A DNA stretch of 64,000 bases from Lachnospiraceae bacterium (GTDB lineage: Bacteria > Bacillota > Clostridia > Lachnospirales > Lachnospiraceae): positions 24,310-88,309 of the forward strand of contig CAJTIR010000016.1 of the NCBI GenBank assembly GCA_910576385.1, read 5' to 3'. The position numbers and the translations under genes are program-made. How positions within the stretch are numbered: the stretch's first letter is position 1; every line of letters begins with the position of its first letter. The notes beneath the pieces are model-generated. The model searched no databases. It was not told the DNA's origin and saw only the letters and a program-made list of their open reading frames with translations. Below are positions 27,543-35,943 of the stretch, one piece after another.

Positions 27543-28127
27543 GTGGACAAAGATTTTCTTTTGATATTAAAAATGAAACAGGGGAAGGAAGCGGCTTTTG
27601 ATCAATTCGTCCATAAATATTATGATGAAATCTTAAGGTATTGCAGATACCATTGTTTTGACATTGAGTATGCACAAGACCTGGCACAGGAGACGTTTTT
27701 AAGGTTTTTTGCAAATTTGCCGCAGTACCACTACAAAGGTAAGACAAAAAATTATCTATATACCATTGCTGGAAATTTGTGTAAAAACTTTTACAACAAG
27801 AAAAAGGATCTGCCAGTAGAGGGAGAGGAACTGGAAAAAGAGTCTGTTTCGCCGCCAGATCCATTTGAGCATATCTTAGATCAGGTAGTAATTGAGGAAG
27901 CGATGCAGAAACTGCCAGAAGAACTGAGGGAGATAATTATTTTGTTTTATTTTCAGGAATTAAAGCTTTCCGAGATTGCAGCAGTTGCACAGATAAGCCT
28001 GCCTCTTGTAAAGTACAGGTTAAGGAAGGCGAGAAAACAGCTTGCAGCCTTGATTGGCAGTGAAGAGAGTTTTTATTTTCAAAGTATCACTAATCAGACT
28101 GCAAGTCAGAAAGGAGGAGCAATATGA
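27543..28127 (+). CDS. ECF-type sigma-70 factor
   Basis: 194 residues from GTG at 27543, five bases after AGGAGG (27532-27537). Region 2 (FDQFVHKYYDEILRYCRYHC, QDLAQETFLRFF) and region 4 (LPEELREIIILFYFQELKLS, then IAAVAQISLPLVKYRLRKAR) are complete. It overlaps the following membrane-protein gene by 4 bases, the usual sigma/anti-sigma arrangement, and heads an operon with an ABC exporter. The inducing signal is unknown but may be envelope or antimicrobial stress. Confidence 0.92.
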   Translation: MDKDFLLILKMKQGKEAAFDQFVHKYYDEILRYCRYHCFDIEYAQDLAQETFLRFFANLPQYHYKGKTKNYLYTIAGNLCKNFYNKKKDLPVEGEELEKESVSPPDPFEHILDQVVIEEAMQKLPEELREIIILFYFQELKLSEIAAVAQISLPLVKYRLRKARKQLAALIGSEESFYFQSITNQTASQKGGAI

Positions 28128-28888
28128 GGGAGGAACAATGGAGGCAAAAATATAAGCAGCAAACGACTGTCACATCCACAGAGGATAAGATACAAGAGAC
28201 AATTCAAAAATCAATGGAAATCTTTTATCAAAAAGAAAAAGAGCGGATGCTGACATATTTGGAATTTTTGTGGACGCAGTATCAATTGATACAGAAAAGG
28301 TGGTGGTTGTTTCAATCCATTTTGCTGGCGGCCATAATCTTGATATTGCCACAGATGCAAGAACAATATTATATTCAGAAAAGTATAGGGATTGCCGGTG
28401 TGTTATTTGTTATTTTTGTGATTCCAGAATTATGGAAGAATAAAAATTATCATTGTATGGAGGTGGAAGCTGCCGCTTATTATTCATTGAGACAAATTTA
28501 TGCAGCGCGAATATCAATATTTGGCGTTGTCGATGTTTTTTTATTAACAATATTTTGTGGGATAGTACATGGAACACTGCAAATTACATTTGCGGAATTG
28601 ATGGTACAATTTTTATTTCCAATGACGGTAACAGCTTGTATCTGTTTTTGGACATTGTGCAGTCCGCGTGTAGTCAATGAGCCGGTATCTGTGGCATTAT
28701 GCATGATCTGGAGTGCGGTATGGTGGTTGATTACGGTGAATGAAAGTTTTTACACAGCGATTGTATTTCCAGTATGGCTTTTGCTATTTGGGATTGCGAT
28801 TGTATTTTTAACAGTTGTTATTTATAAGACATTACATGATTATAGCAGAGGTTGGGAGGGAAATACAGATGGAATTGAATATCACTAA
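28124..28888 (+). CDS. Membrane protein, possible anti-sigma partner
   Basis: 254 residues: a hydrophilic N-terminus (1-55) followed by about six membrane helices (65-85, 88-105, 130-155, 160-178, 185-205, 213-238). No named domain is recognised. Its 4-base overlap with the sigma gene and cytoplasmic N-terminal segment suggest an anti-sigma or sensor role, but it has no recognisable zinc-anti-sigma motif. Its 3' end overlaps the ABC ATPase gene by 20 bases. Confidence 0.65.
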   Translation: MREEQWRQKYKQQTTVTSTEDKIQETIQKSMEIFYQKEKERMLTYLEFLWTQYQLIQKRWWLFQSILLAAIILILPQMQEQYYIQKSIGIAGVLFVIFVIPELWKNKNYHCMEVEAAAYYSLRQIYAARISIFGVVDVFLLTIFCGIVHGTLQITFAELMVQFLFPMTVTACICFWTLCSPRVVNEPVSVALCMIWSAVWWLITVNESFYTAIVFPVWLLLFGIAIVFLTVVIYKTLHDYSRGWEGNTDGIEYH

Positions 28889-29756
28889 TTTGACAAAAGA
28901 ATTTGCTGGTATGCAGGCAGTAAATCATCTAAATATCACAATGGGCAGCGGGGTGTATGGCCTGCTGGGGGTTAACGGTGCTGGAAAAACGACATTGATG
29001 CGTATGCTCTGTACATTGCTGCGTCCGACAAGTGGAGAAATTACTTGTGATGGCAAAGAGATTTTTGCAATGGATGGAGAATATCGCAAGTTATTGGGGT
29101 ATCTGCCGCAGGATTTTGGGTTTTACCCAGAGTTTACGGTTGAGGATTATCTGCATTATATCGCCACGATAAAGGGGCTGCGTCCTATTGTGGCACAGAA
29201 ACGAGTAAAAGAAATGATTGGGGCGGTAGGACTTAAGAAAGCGGCACATAAAAAAATGAAGAAATTGTCTGGTGGTATGAAACGGCGTGCTGGAATTGCT
29301 CAGGCAATGTTAAACGATCCTAAGATTTTGATTTTGGATGAGCCGACAGCGGGACTGGATCCCAATGAACGGATTCGTTTTCGCAATCTAATCAGTGAAC
29401 TTGCCGAAGAGCGGCTGGTACTTCTGTCCACACATATTGTCTCAGATGTGGAGTATATTGCCAATGAGATTTTATTGATGAGGGATGGAGAACTTGTTCA
29501 CAGGGGAACGGCAGAGGAGCTGATTTCTTCCATGCAGCAGCAAGTATGGAAGTGTTATATCAATAAAAATGAAGTGGGACATTTGCTGAAAAAGTATAAA
29601 ATTTCTAATATGAAATCGGATGCTCAGGGTGTGGAGGTGCGAATTATTTCAGAGGAAAAACCGATTCCCAATGCTGTGTTGGAGGAGGCGAATCTGGAGG
29701 ATGTATTTTTATATTATTTTGGAGAAAAGGCGGGTGAAGAAAATGATATGGTTTGA
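28869..29756 (+). CDS. ABC transporter ATP-binding protein
   Basis: 295 residues from the ATG at 28869 with GGGAGGG just upstream; longer starts inside the previous gene lack a ribosome site. Walker A GVNGAGKT (34-41), signature LSGGM (133-137), Walker B LILDEP with D157/E158, and the switch His in LLSTHIVSD are all present. The C-terminal extension is typical of exporter ATPases of the drug or antimicrobial-peptide type. It overlaps the permease gene by 14 bases. Confidence 0.93.
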   Translation: MELNITNLTKEFAGMQAVNHLNITMGSGVYGLLGVNGAGKTTLMRMLCTLLRPTSGEITCDGKEIFAMDGEYRKLLGYLPQDFGFYPEFTVEDYLHYIATIKGLRPIVAQKRVKEMIGAVGLKKAAHKKMKKLSGGMKRRAGIAQAMLNDPKILILDEPTAGLDPNERIRFRNLISELAEERLVLLSTHIVSDVEYIANEILLMRDGELVHRGTAEELISSMQQQVWKCYINKNEVGHLLKKYKISNMKSDAQGVEVRIISEEKPIPNAVLEEANLEDVFLYYFGEKAGEENDMV

Positions 29757-30954
29757 AATGAAAAAAATATTTTTGAAACGGGTGAATCAGGTAGTGCTTT
29801 TGGTTTTATTGGCCATTGTATTGGTGGGAAGTTTTCTGACCATACGAGATGTTAAATGTTATAGAGAAGATGGCACTATGATTTCTGGGTTATCGGCGGC
29901 ACGCCAACTGAGAAAAGAAAAAAACAAATGGCAAGGCAGACTTACCGAAGAAGTGATTCAACAGGCAGTAGCGGAAAATCAGGCAGTTAATGCCTTGGCT
30001 GAATCGGAGGAGTTAATGCTCGCCGGAAGACAGAATTTGGAAGATATCCGCGAGTTAGTCAATATGGGATTTTCTAAGATCGGAGAATATGATTATTATG
30101 TCTGTGACCAGATAGCGGTTGATCAGGCAGAAAGTCTCTATGAAAAGAGACTCTCCAATCTCAAAGAAGAGATAATAGGCACAGAACAGCAGGAGAAGCT
30201 AGCTTTTTCTCAAAAGGAGAAGGAGTTTCTGATACATCAATATGAGAATTTAAAAACACCTCTTTACTATGAATACATGGAAGGCTGGAAAGCTCTTTTG
30301 GATTCTCAATATCTGCCTACATTGATGATTATTACGATAGTGATTATTGGATTTTTAATATCTGGGATTTTTTCAGATGAATTTCAGCTTAAAGCAGATT
30401 CTATTTTCTTTTCCACAAAATTGGGAAGGAACAGAGCGGTTGGCGCTAAAATAAAGGCTGGTTTTCTGGCGATTACAGCGGTGTATTGGTCTGTAATGCT
30501 GTTGTTTTCTGTAATTGTTCTTGGGGTGCTGGGATTTGGCGGTGCTGGGTGTATGATACAGACTGGAGGGAATTGGTATAGTATGTACAATATCACATAT
30601 TTTCAGGATTGGCTGCTTAGTATGTGTGGTGGTTATGTGGCAAACTTGTTTATATTGATGCTTGCCATGCTGATATCTGCAAAAACCAGATCCACAGTGG
30701 TGGCGATCACAATTCCATTTGCATTGTCCTGCGCGCCAATGTTTTTAGGGAGAGTTTCTATGCTGACTGAGCTTATGAATCTTTTCCCAGATATGCTGCT
30801 TCGAATCAGTAAGTTTTTAGATGTATTCTTAGTCTGTGAAATCGGCGGAAAAGTATTTGGCCTCTATTTTGTTTTGATTCCGGTATATTTGTTGTTGTCA
30901 CTAATGCTTACACCTGTGCTCTATTATGGTTATCGAAAATCAGAAGTGAAATGA
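29743..30954 (+). CDS. ABC-2-type permease
   Basis: 403 residues from the ATG at 29743; an open frame extends to 29620 inside the ATPase gene but has no ribosome site. One N-terminal helix (about 17-35), a large extracytoplasmic helical domain (40-185), then about five membrane helices, an ABC-2 export layout. It is the last gene of the sigma/membrane/ABC operon, probably forming an exporter with the preceding ATPase. Confidence 0.85.
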   Translation: MIWFEMKKIFLKRVNQVVLLVLLAIVLVGSFLTIRDVKCYREDGTMISGLSAARQLRKEKNKWQGRLTEEVIQQAVAENQAVNALAESEELMLAGRQNLEDIRELVNMGFSKIGEYDYYVCDQIAVDQAESLYEKRLSNLKEEIIGTEQQEKLAFSQKEKEFLIHQYENLKTPLYYEYMEGWKALLDSQYLPTLMIITIVIIGFLISGIFSDEFQLKADSIFFSTKLGRNRAVGAKIKAGFLAITAVYWSVMLLFSVIVLGVLGFGGAGCMIQTGGNWYSMYNITYFQDWLLSMCGGYVANLFILMLAMLISAKTRSTVVAITIPFALSCAPMFLGRVSMLTELMNLFPDMLLRISKFLDVFLVCEIGGKVFGLYFVLIPVYLLLSLMLTPVLYYGYRKSEVK

Positions 30955-30963
30955 AATTTGTGA

Positions 30964-30992
30964 TTGTAGATTAAAGAAAGATCGCTTATAAT
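30964..30992 (+). promoter_or_regulatory. Promoter of the secreted nuclease gene
   Basis: TTGTAG (30964-30969), 17 bases, TATAAT (30987-30992), 55 bases before the start codon. Confidence 0.7.
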
Positions 30993-31047
30993 AATGGTTG
31001 GTTTATTTTGGTAATTATAAAATCTACAAAAGAAATGGAGCGTGCGT

Positions 31048-31938
31048 ATGAAGAAACTTTATAGAAGATGTCTATTAATGCTTTTTATGGTCTGCTGTAT
31101 CTCTATGGCGGCCTGTCAACCATTGGAAGAACTTGGGCTTACTGGTTCATCCTCCAATCAGGGTTCGTCTTTATCTGTCTCGGAGGTGCCGGAATACAGC
31201 GGTGAACCATATGTTGTCATCAATGAAAATCAACCAGATTTCAGTGAAGAAGATATGACAAAGGACTCATTTGAGACTTACAGCGATCTGGATTCGCTGG
31301 GAAGATGTCAGAGTGCCTATGCAAATGTTGGGCAGGATCTAATGCCCACAGGGGAACGAGGCAATATTAGCAGGATCAAGCCCAGTGGCTGGCAGACTGC
31401 AAAATATGATATTGTAGATGGAAAATATCTTTACAACAGATGCCATTTGATCGGATATCAGCTTACCGCTGAAAATGCCAATGAGAAAAATTTGATCACT
31501 GGCACGCGTTATATGAATGTGGATGGGATGCTGCCTTTTGAAAATATGGTTGCCGACTATGTAAGAGAAACTGGTTCTCATGTACTTTATCGGGTAACGC
31601 CCATTTTTGAGGGGGATAATCTAGTTGCAAAAGGGGTGCAGATGGAGGCGTATTCTGTGGAAGATAAAGGTGATAGTGTATGCTTTAATGTCTTTGTCTA
31701 CAATGTGCAGCCAGGGATTACGATTGACTATGCAAACGGTAATAGTAAATTGAACGGTGATACCGAACAGGAGCCTGAGGCCAGTGTGTCTGGTGAAATT
31801 CGAGGAAATGCAAGATCTAAGATTTATCACTGTCCAGGGCAGGCTGCCTATGAGGAGATGGAAGATTCCAATAACCTGGTTATCTTCCAGACAGAACAGG
31901 AGGCGATGGATGCCGGCTACCGCAAAGCAAAGCGGTGA
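31048..31938 (+). CDS. Lipoprotein DNA/RNA non-specific endonuclease
   Basis: 296 residues from the ATG at 31048 (GGAG upstream). A lipoprotein signal ends at C23 (SMAAC), so the enzyme is anchored outside the membrane. The nuclease domain (about 85-225) carries NRCHLIGYQL (130-139), with H133 in the position of the catalytic His of the EndA/NucA beta-beta-alpha-metal family, and N145/N148 nearby as likely metal ligands. It has its own promoter. Likely roles are nutrient scavenging or DNA uptake. Confidence 0.85.
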   Translation: MKKLYRRCLLMLFMVCCISMAACQPLEELGLTGSSSNQGSSLSVSEVPEYSGEPYVVINENQPDFSEEDMTKDSFETYSDLDSLGRCQSAYANVGQDLMPTGERGNISRIKPSGWQTAKYDIVDGKYLYNRCHLIGYQLTAENANEKNLITGTRYMNVDGMLPFENMVADYVRETGSHVLYRVTPIFEGDNLVAKGVQMEAYSVEDKGDSVCFNVFVYNVQPGITIDYANGNSKLNGDTEQEPEASVSGEIRGNARSKIYHCPGQAAYEEMEDSNNLVIFQTEQEAMDAGYRKAKR

Positions 31939-31939
31939 C

Positions 31940-32201
31940 GGCATTCCCTCAGACCACTGTCAGTCCGTCTGCTTCATGCAAGCATGAGTCGCCGTCCTTC
32001 TGTGGTCTGTGAAATAGTATAGAAAAATATGATAACAGTTCAGCCCATGCCCATAAAAACATTCGCAAAGACGCGCTGACGCGCTAACCTGCTGCGCTGC
32101 AGCTAACTTTGCTCATTGCTGGGCATTCCCTCAGACCACTGTCAGTCCGTCTACTTCATGCAAGCATGAGTCGCCGTCCTTCTGTGGTCTGGCTGAACTG
32201 T
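31940..32201. repeat. Two 70-bp direct repeats within an inverted-repeat-bounded element
   Basis: Nearly identical copies at 31940-32009 and 32122-32191 (one visible difference, GTCTG versus GTCTA). Each starts GGCATTCCCTCAGACCAC and ends GTGGTCTG, so each folds into a hairpin, with CTTCATGCAAGCATGAG inside. In addition ACAGTTCAGCC (32035-32045) and GGCTGAACTGT (32191-32201) form a perfect 11-bp inverted repeat around the second copy. No gene is present in this roughly 350-base gap. Confidence 0.85.
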
Positions 32202-32234
32202 GAGTAAAAGATCTAAAAAACACGAAGAATACCT

Positions 32235-32262
32235 TTGCAAAAATTGGATATTCTGCTATAAT
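32235..32262 (+). promoter_or_regulatory. Promoter of the asp23 gene
   Basis: TTGCAA (32235-32240), 16 bases, TATAAT (32257-32262), with TG one base before the -10 box (extended -10). Confidence 0.75.
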
Positions 32263-32293
32263 AACAAGATGAATAAGTTTAGGAGGCGTAAAC

Positions 32294-32671
32294 ATGGCAG
32301 AAGATCGAAAAGCATATATGATAAAGGATGATAATTTAGGGGAAGTGCGGATTGCAGATGAGGTGGTTGCCATAATTGCTGGACTTGCCGCAACTGAAGT
32401 AGAGGGTGTAAGCTCTATGGCTGGCAATATTACCAATGAGCTGGTCAGCAAGTTGGGGATGAAAAATCTCTCCAAAGGAATTAAAGTAGAAGTACAGGAA
32501 CAAGTGGTAAAGGTTGATGTTGCGCTGAATATTCGTTTCGGCTATGCAATCCCAGAAGTATCTACAAAGGTGCAGGAACGGGTAAAATCTGCCATTGAGA
32601 ATATGACTGGATTGGAAGTGAGCAATATCAACGTGCGTATCGCAGGAGTAAATCTGGAGAAACGCAAATAA
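32294..32671 (+). CDS. Asp23/Gls24 family envelope stress protein
   Basis: 125 residues, led by AGGAGG. Asp23 proteins are membrane-associated alkaline or envelope stress factors. VRIADEVVAIIAGLAATEVEGVSSMAGN (described as residues 16-43) and YAIPEVSTKVQERVKSAIENM (residues about 83-103) are the family core. In Bacillus subtilis the orthologue yqhY also precedes nusB. A terminator follows, so read-through into nusB may be limited. Confidence 0.92.
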   Translation: MAEDRKAYMIKDDNLGEVRIADEVVAIIAGLAATEVEGVSSMAGNITNELVSKLGMKNLSKGIKVEVQEQVVKVDVALNIRFGYAIPEVSTKVQERVKSAIENMTGLEVSNINVRIAGVNLEKRK

Positions 32672-32706
32672 TGTACCTTTAAAAGTAAAGACAAAAACAG
32701 AAGAGA

Positions 32707-32731
32707 GGGTGTCTTTGAGACACCCTTTTGT
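32707..32731 (+). terminator. Terminator after asp23
   Basis: GGGTGTC (32707-32713), a five-base loop, GACACCC (32719-32725), then TTTTGTT. Confidence 0.85.
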
Positions 32732-32830
32732 TGGATATATACTGAGCGTCAGATAAATTTGTCGCTCAGCATAACATAATGCGCACAGCCGCATGAGGAA
32801 TTATGCCGCTTTGCGGCTGCGTCTGGCGCG

Positions 32831-32863
32831 ATACTCATGGCAGATTTCATCGGCCATGAGTAT
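32831..32863. repeat. Hairpin with T-run before nusB, relative of the 8-kb repeat
   Basis: ATACTCATGGC (32831-32841) pairs with GCCATGAGTAT (32853-32863), followed by TATATTTTTTT. Just upstream are CTGAGCG/CGCTCAG and GCCGC-TTT-GCGGC hairpins (32743-32815). The reverse complement resembles the unit repeated at 8021-8210 (CATGA-ATA...GCGCC...GCGGxxxxATTC). Confidence 0.5.
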
Positions 32864-32956
32864 AATTATATATTTTTTTCATAGCAGCCGTTCCATCAGT
32901 ATTCGTATAGCGAAAGTGTCAGCGGTCTGCGAGATGAAAGTCAGAGAGGAAATAGA

Positions 32957-33352
32957 ATGAGCCGCAGAGAGATCAGAGAACAGATTTTTAAGCTGTTGTT
33001 CCGTGCTGAATTTTATAAAGAAACAGATTTAGCAGAGCAATGTCAGCTTTTTTTTGAAGAACTGGGTCAGGAAGAAAATAAGGATACTAAATATATCGAA
33101 GATAAATTTTTACAGATTGTAGGCAGGCTGGCAGAGATTGATGCGATGGTCAATGAGGTGGCACAGGGCTGGAAGACTAGCCGCATGGGGAAAGTGGATT
33201 TGACCTTAATTCGGCTTGCCGTGTATGAAATGAAATTTGAGGAGGATGTCCCAGCAGGAGTGGCAATCAATGAGGCAGTGGAATTGGCAAAAGCATATGG
33301 CACAGATGATTCGTCCTCTTTTGTCAATGGGATTTTGGCGAAATTAGTATGA
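32957..33352 (+). CDS. nusB: Transcription antitermination factor NusB
   Basis: 131 residues, a typical length, all-helical with the family ends [19 protein letters not shown] and [20 protein letters not shown] and the closing FVNGILAKL. It binds boxA RNA with NusE for rRNA antitermination. The stop overlaps the xseA start (ATGA), as expected from the conserved Firmicutes cluster. Confidence 0.95.
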   Translation: MSRREIREQIFKLLFRAEFYKETDLAEQCQLFFEELGQEENKDTKYIEDKFLQIVGRLAEIDAMVNEVAQGWKTSRMGKVDLTLIRLAVYEMKFEEDVPAGVAINEAVELAKAYGTDDSSSFVNGILAKLV

Positions 33353-34566
33353 CAAAGCATGTATATACAGTAGGACAAGTCAATGCCTACATCAAAAATA
33401 TGTTCACTCAAGATTTTATGATGAATCGAATCTATGTCAAGGGTGAGGTGTCAAATTGCAAATATCACACTTCTGGCCATATTTATTTTACCTTAAAGGA
33501 TGAGAAAGGAGCGCTCAATGCAGTGCTTTTTGCGGGCCACCGTAAAGGTTTAGGATTTTCCATGAAAAATGGAGATAATGTGATTGTACTAGGCTCCATT
33601 TCTGTCTACGAACGAGACGGAAAATATCAGCTTTATGCCAGAGAAATTCTCTTGGATGGGGCAGGACTTCTGTATCAGCGTTTTGAGGCGCTTAAGCGAG
33701 AATTGGAAGAGATGGGAATGTTTGCAAAAGAGTATAAGCAACCCATTCCCAAATACATTAGAACACTGGGGATTGTGACAGCAGCTACAGGAGCAGCTAT
33801 CCGAGATATCCAGAATATCAGCAGCCGAAGGAATCCTTATATTCAGACCATCCTTTATCCAGCCTTAGTGCAAGGGGAGGGGGCGGCAGCAAGTATTGTA
33901 AATGGTATTCATGCAATGGAGCAGCTTGGTGTAGATGTAATTATTGTTGGAAGAGGCGGCGGTTCCATTGAAGATTTATGGGCTTTCAATGAGGAGATCG
34001 TAGCGCGGGCTATATTTGACTGTAATGTACCGATTATCTCAGCAGTAGGGCATGAGACAGACACTACCATTGCAGATTATGTAGCAGATTTGCGGGCACC
34101 TACGCCCTCAGCGGCGGCAGAGCTTGCAGTATATGATATCCGAGAATTGGAAGGGCAGCTTTTGGCCTTACGGTTAGAGCTAAATCGTCGAATCTGTGAA
34201 AAGCTTGAGCGCAGCAAAGAGAGAGTACAACAATATCAGAGCAGGTTAAAATGGTTAAGTCCAACCAGTCAGTTAAATGAAAAGCGCCAAATTACAGCAG
34301 ATTTGGAAGAAAAATTGAAACTTTGGATGGAACAGCAGCTTACCCACAAAAAACATGAATTAGAGCTGCTTGCCAGTCGGCTGGATGCATTGTCTCCTTC
34401 AAAAAAATTAAGTCAGGGCTATGCTTTTGTAGCAGATCAAGAGGGACACAGTGTGCGGCAGGTAGAGAAGCTTAGACAGGGAGATATGCTGCAAATTTAT
34501 ATGTCTAATGGTAAGGTGCAGGCTCAGGTATGTGAGATTGAGCAATCAAATTGGGCAGGGCAATGA
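33349..34566 (+). CDS. xseA: Exonuclease VII large subunit
   Basis: 405 residues. N-terminal OB fold ([20 protein letters not shown], about 25-45), then the nuclease core with [17 protein letters not shown] (about 200-216) and [20 protein letters not shown] (about 227-246), and a helical C-terminus. Exonuclease VII degrades single-stranded DNA. It overlaps nusB by 4 bases and is followed by xseB. Confidence 0.96.
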   Translation: MTKHVYTVGQVNAYIKNMFTQDFMMNRIYVKGEVSNCKYHTSGHIYFTLKDEKGALNAVLFAGHRKGLGFSMKNGDNVIVLGSISVYERDGKYQLYAREILLDGAGLLYQRFEALKRELEEMGMFAKEYKQPIPKYIRTLGIVTAATGAAIRDIQNISSRRNPYIQTILYPALVQGEGAAASIVNGIHAMEQLGVDVIIVGRGGGSIEDLWAFNEEIVARAIFDCNVPIISAVGHETDTTIADYVADLRAPTPSAAAELAVYDIRELEGQLLALRLELNRRICEKLERSKERVQQYQSRLKWLSPTSQLNEKRQITADLEEKLKLWMEQQLTHKKHELELLASRLDALSPSKKLSQGYAFVADQEGHSVRQVEKLRQGDMLQIYMSNGKVQAQVCEIEQSNWAGQ

Positions 34567-34642
34567 ACTATTATACCGCAAAACTGACGGAATATGGATT
34601 GAGTATAAAATTTCGATTTAGAGAAAAAGGAGTGAGTAAAAT

Positions 34643-34873
34643 ATGGAAAAGCAAGAGCAAAAGGAACCATCTTTGGAAGAGGCATTCCAGGAATTGGAGG
34701 CTATTATCGAAAAAATGCAGAACCGAGAAGTGACTCTTGAGGAATCTTTTTCTCTCTATGAACAGGGAATCCACAAATTAAAGTTCTGCAATGAGAAGAT
34801 AGATCGGGTGGAGAAGCAGATGCTTACGTTAAACCAAGAAGGGGAATTGGAGATTTTTGAGAATACAATATAA
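34643..34873 (+). CDS. xseB: Exonuclease VII small subunit
   Basis: 76 residues. SLEEAFQELEAIIEKMQNRE and LEESFSLYEQGIHKLKFC are the hallmark helices of XseB. It lies 76 bases after xseA; two overlapping 60-70-codon frames here are shadows. AGGAGTG precedes its ATG. Confidence 0.93.
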   Translation: MEKQEQKEPSLEEAFQELEAIIEKMQNREVTLEESFSLYEQGIHKLKFCNEKIDRVEKQMLTLNQEGELEIFENTI

Positions 34874-34995
34874 CAAAGTCAGGGTTTAAATTGCAGAAAA
34901 TGGCATCCAGTTGTTTGTGCCAGCAAAGCTAACCAACATCCCACCGCAAGAGAGCCAATGGCGTTCTTAAATATATATGAAAGGAAAGGATAAAC

Positions 34996-35883
34996 ATGGA
35001 TATAAATGCAGAGGTTGCAGCTAAGACAGAGAAAATTGAGGCTGTGATTGCCAGATATCTTCCCAAAGAAGAGGGATACCAAAAGACAGTTATTTCAGCC
35101 ATGAATTACAGCATACAGGCGGGCGGCAAACGTCTGCGGCCAATGTTGATGTGGGAAACATATCGTATGTTTGGCGGCAGGTCAGAGGTGATTGGCCCGT
35201 TTATGGCAGCAATTGAGATGGTGCACACGTATTCTCTGGTGCACGACGATCTTCCGGCTATGGATAATGATGAATTTCGCAGGGGAAGAAAGACAACACA
35301 TGCACAATATGGAGAAGCGATGGGGATTCTTGCTGGCGACGGGCTTTTGAATTATGCTTTTGAGACTGCCGTTAAGGCATTTGAGATTGAACCAGGAAAT
35401 CTGCAGATAGGCAAGGCGTTGGCGGTGCTTGCAGAAAAATCTGGATGCCAAGGTATGCTGGGCGGTCAATGTGTGGATGTGGAGATGGAGGGAAAACCAG
35501 TGACGGAGGATATGCTGCGGTTTATTTATCGTTTGAAAACAGCGGCATTGTTTGAGGCTTCCATGTTGATTGGCGCTATTCTGGCGGGCGCTACCCAGAG
35601 CGAACAGCGGCAAGTGGAACTAGCGGCGAGAGAGTTTGGACTGGCATTTCAGATACAAGATGATATTTTGGATGTCACCAGTACTACAGAGGAATTGGGG
35701 AAACCTGTAGGAAGCGATCAGAAAAATCATAAAACTACCTGGGTGACACTGTTTGACATTGCACAGGCACAGCAGGAAGTAAATCGACTCTCCAAAAATA
35801 GTGTAGAACGTATTGATACACTGGTGGTAAAGAATGAATTTCTAACCAATCTGATGCTGCATCTGATTCATCGGAAAAAATAA
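34996..35883 (+). CDS. ispA: Farnesyl/geranyl diphosphate synthase
   Basis: 295 residues with GGKRLRP (43-49), the first aspartate-rich motif DDLPAMD (84-90) and the second DDILD (about 224-228). It condenses isopentenyl diphosphate into C15 chains for polyprenols and wall lipid carriers. It is followed directly by dxs, which supplies its precursors. Confidence 0.95.
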   Translation: MDINAEVAAKTEKIEAVIARYLPKEEGYQKTVISAMNYSIQAGGKRLRPMLMWETYRMFGGRSEVIGPFMAAIEMVHTYSLVHDDLPAMDNDEFRRGRKTTHAQYGEAMGILAGDGLLNYAFETAVKAFEIEPGNLQIGKALAVLAEKSGCQGMLGGQCVDVEMEGKPVTEDMLRFIYRLKTAALFEASMLIGAILAGATQSEQRQVELAAREFGLAFQIQDDILDVTSTTEELGKPVGSDQKNHKTTWVTLFDIAQAQQEVNRLSKNSVERIDTLVVKNEFLTNLMLHLIHRKK

Positions 35884-35943
35884 TGACTGTATTGTTCCAG
35901 GCGCGGGAATGAAAAGCATTTCAGAAGAAAGAGGGTATTCTCT

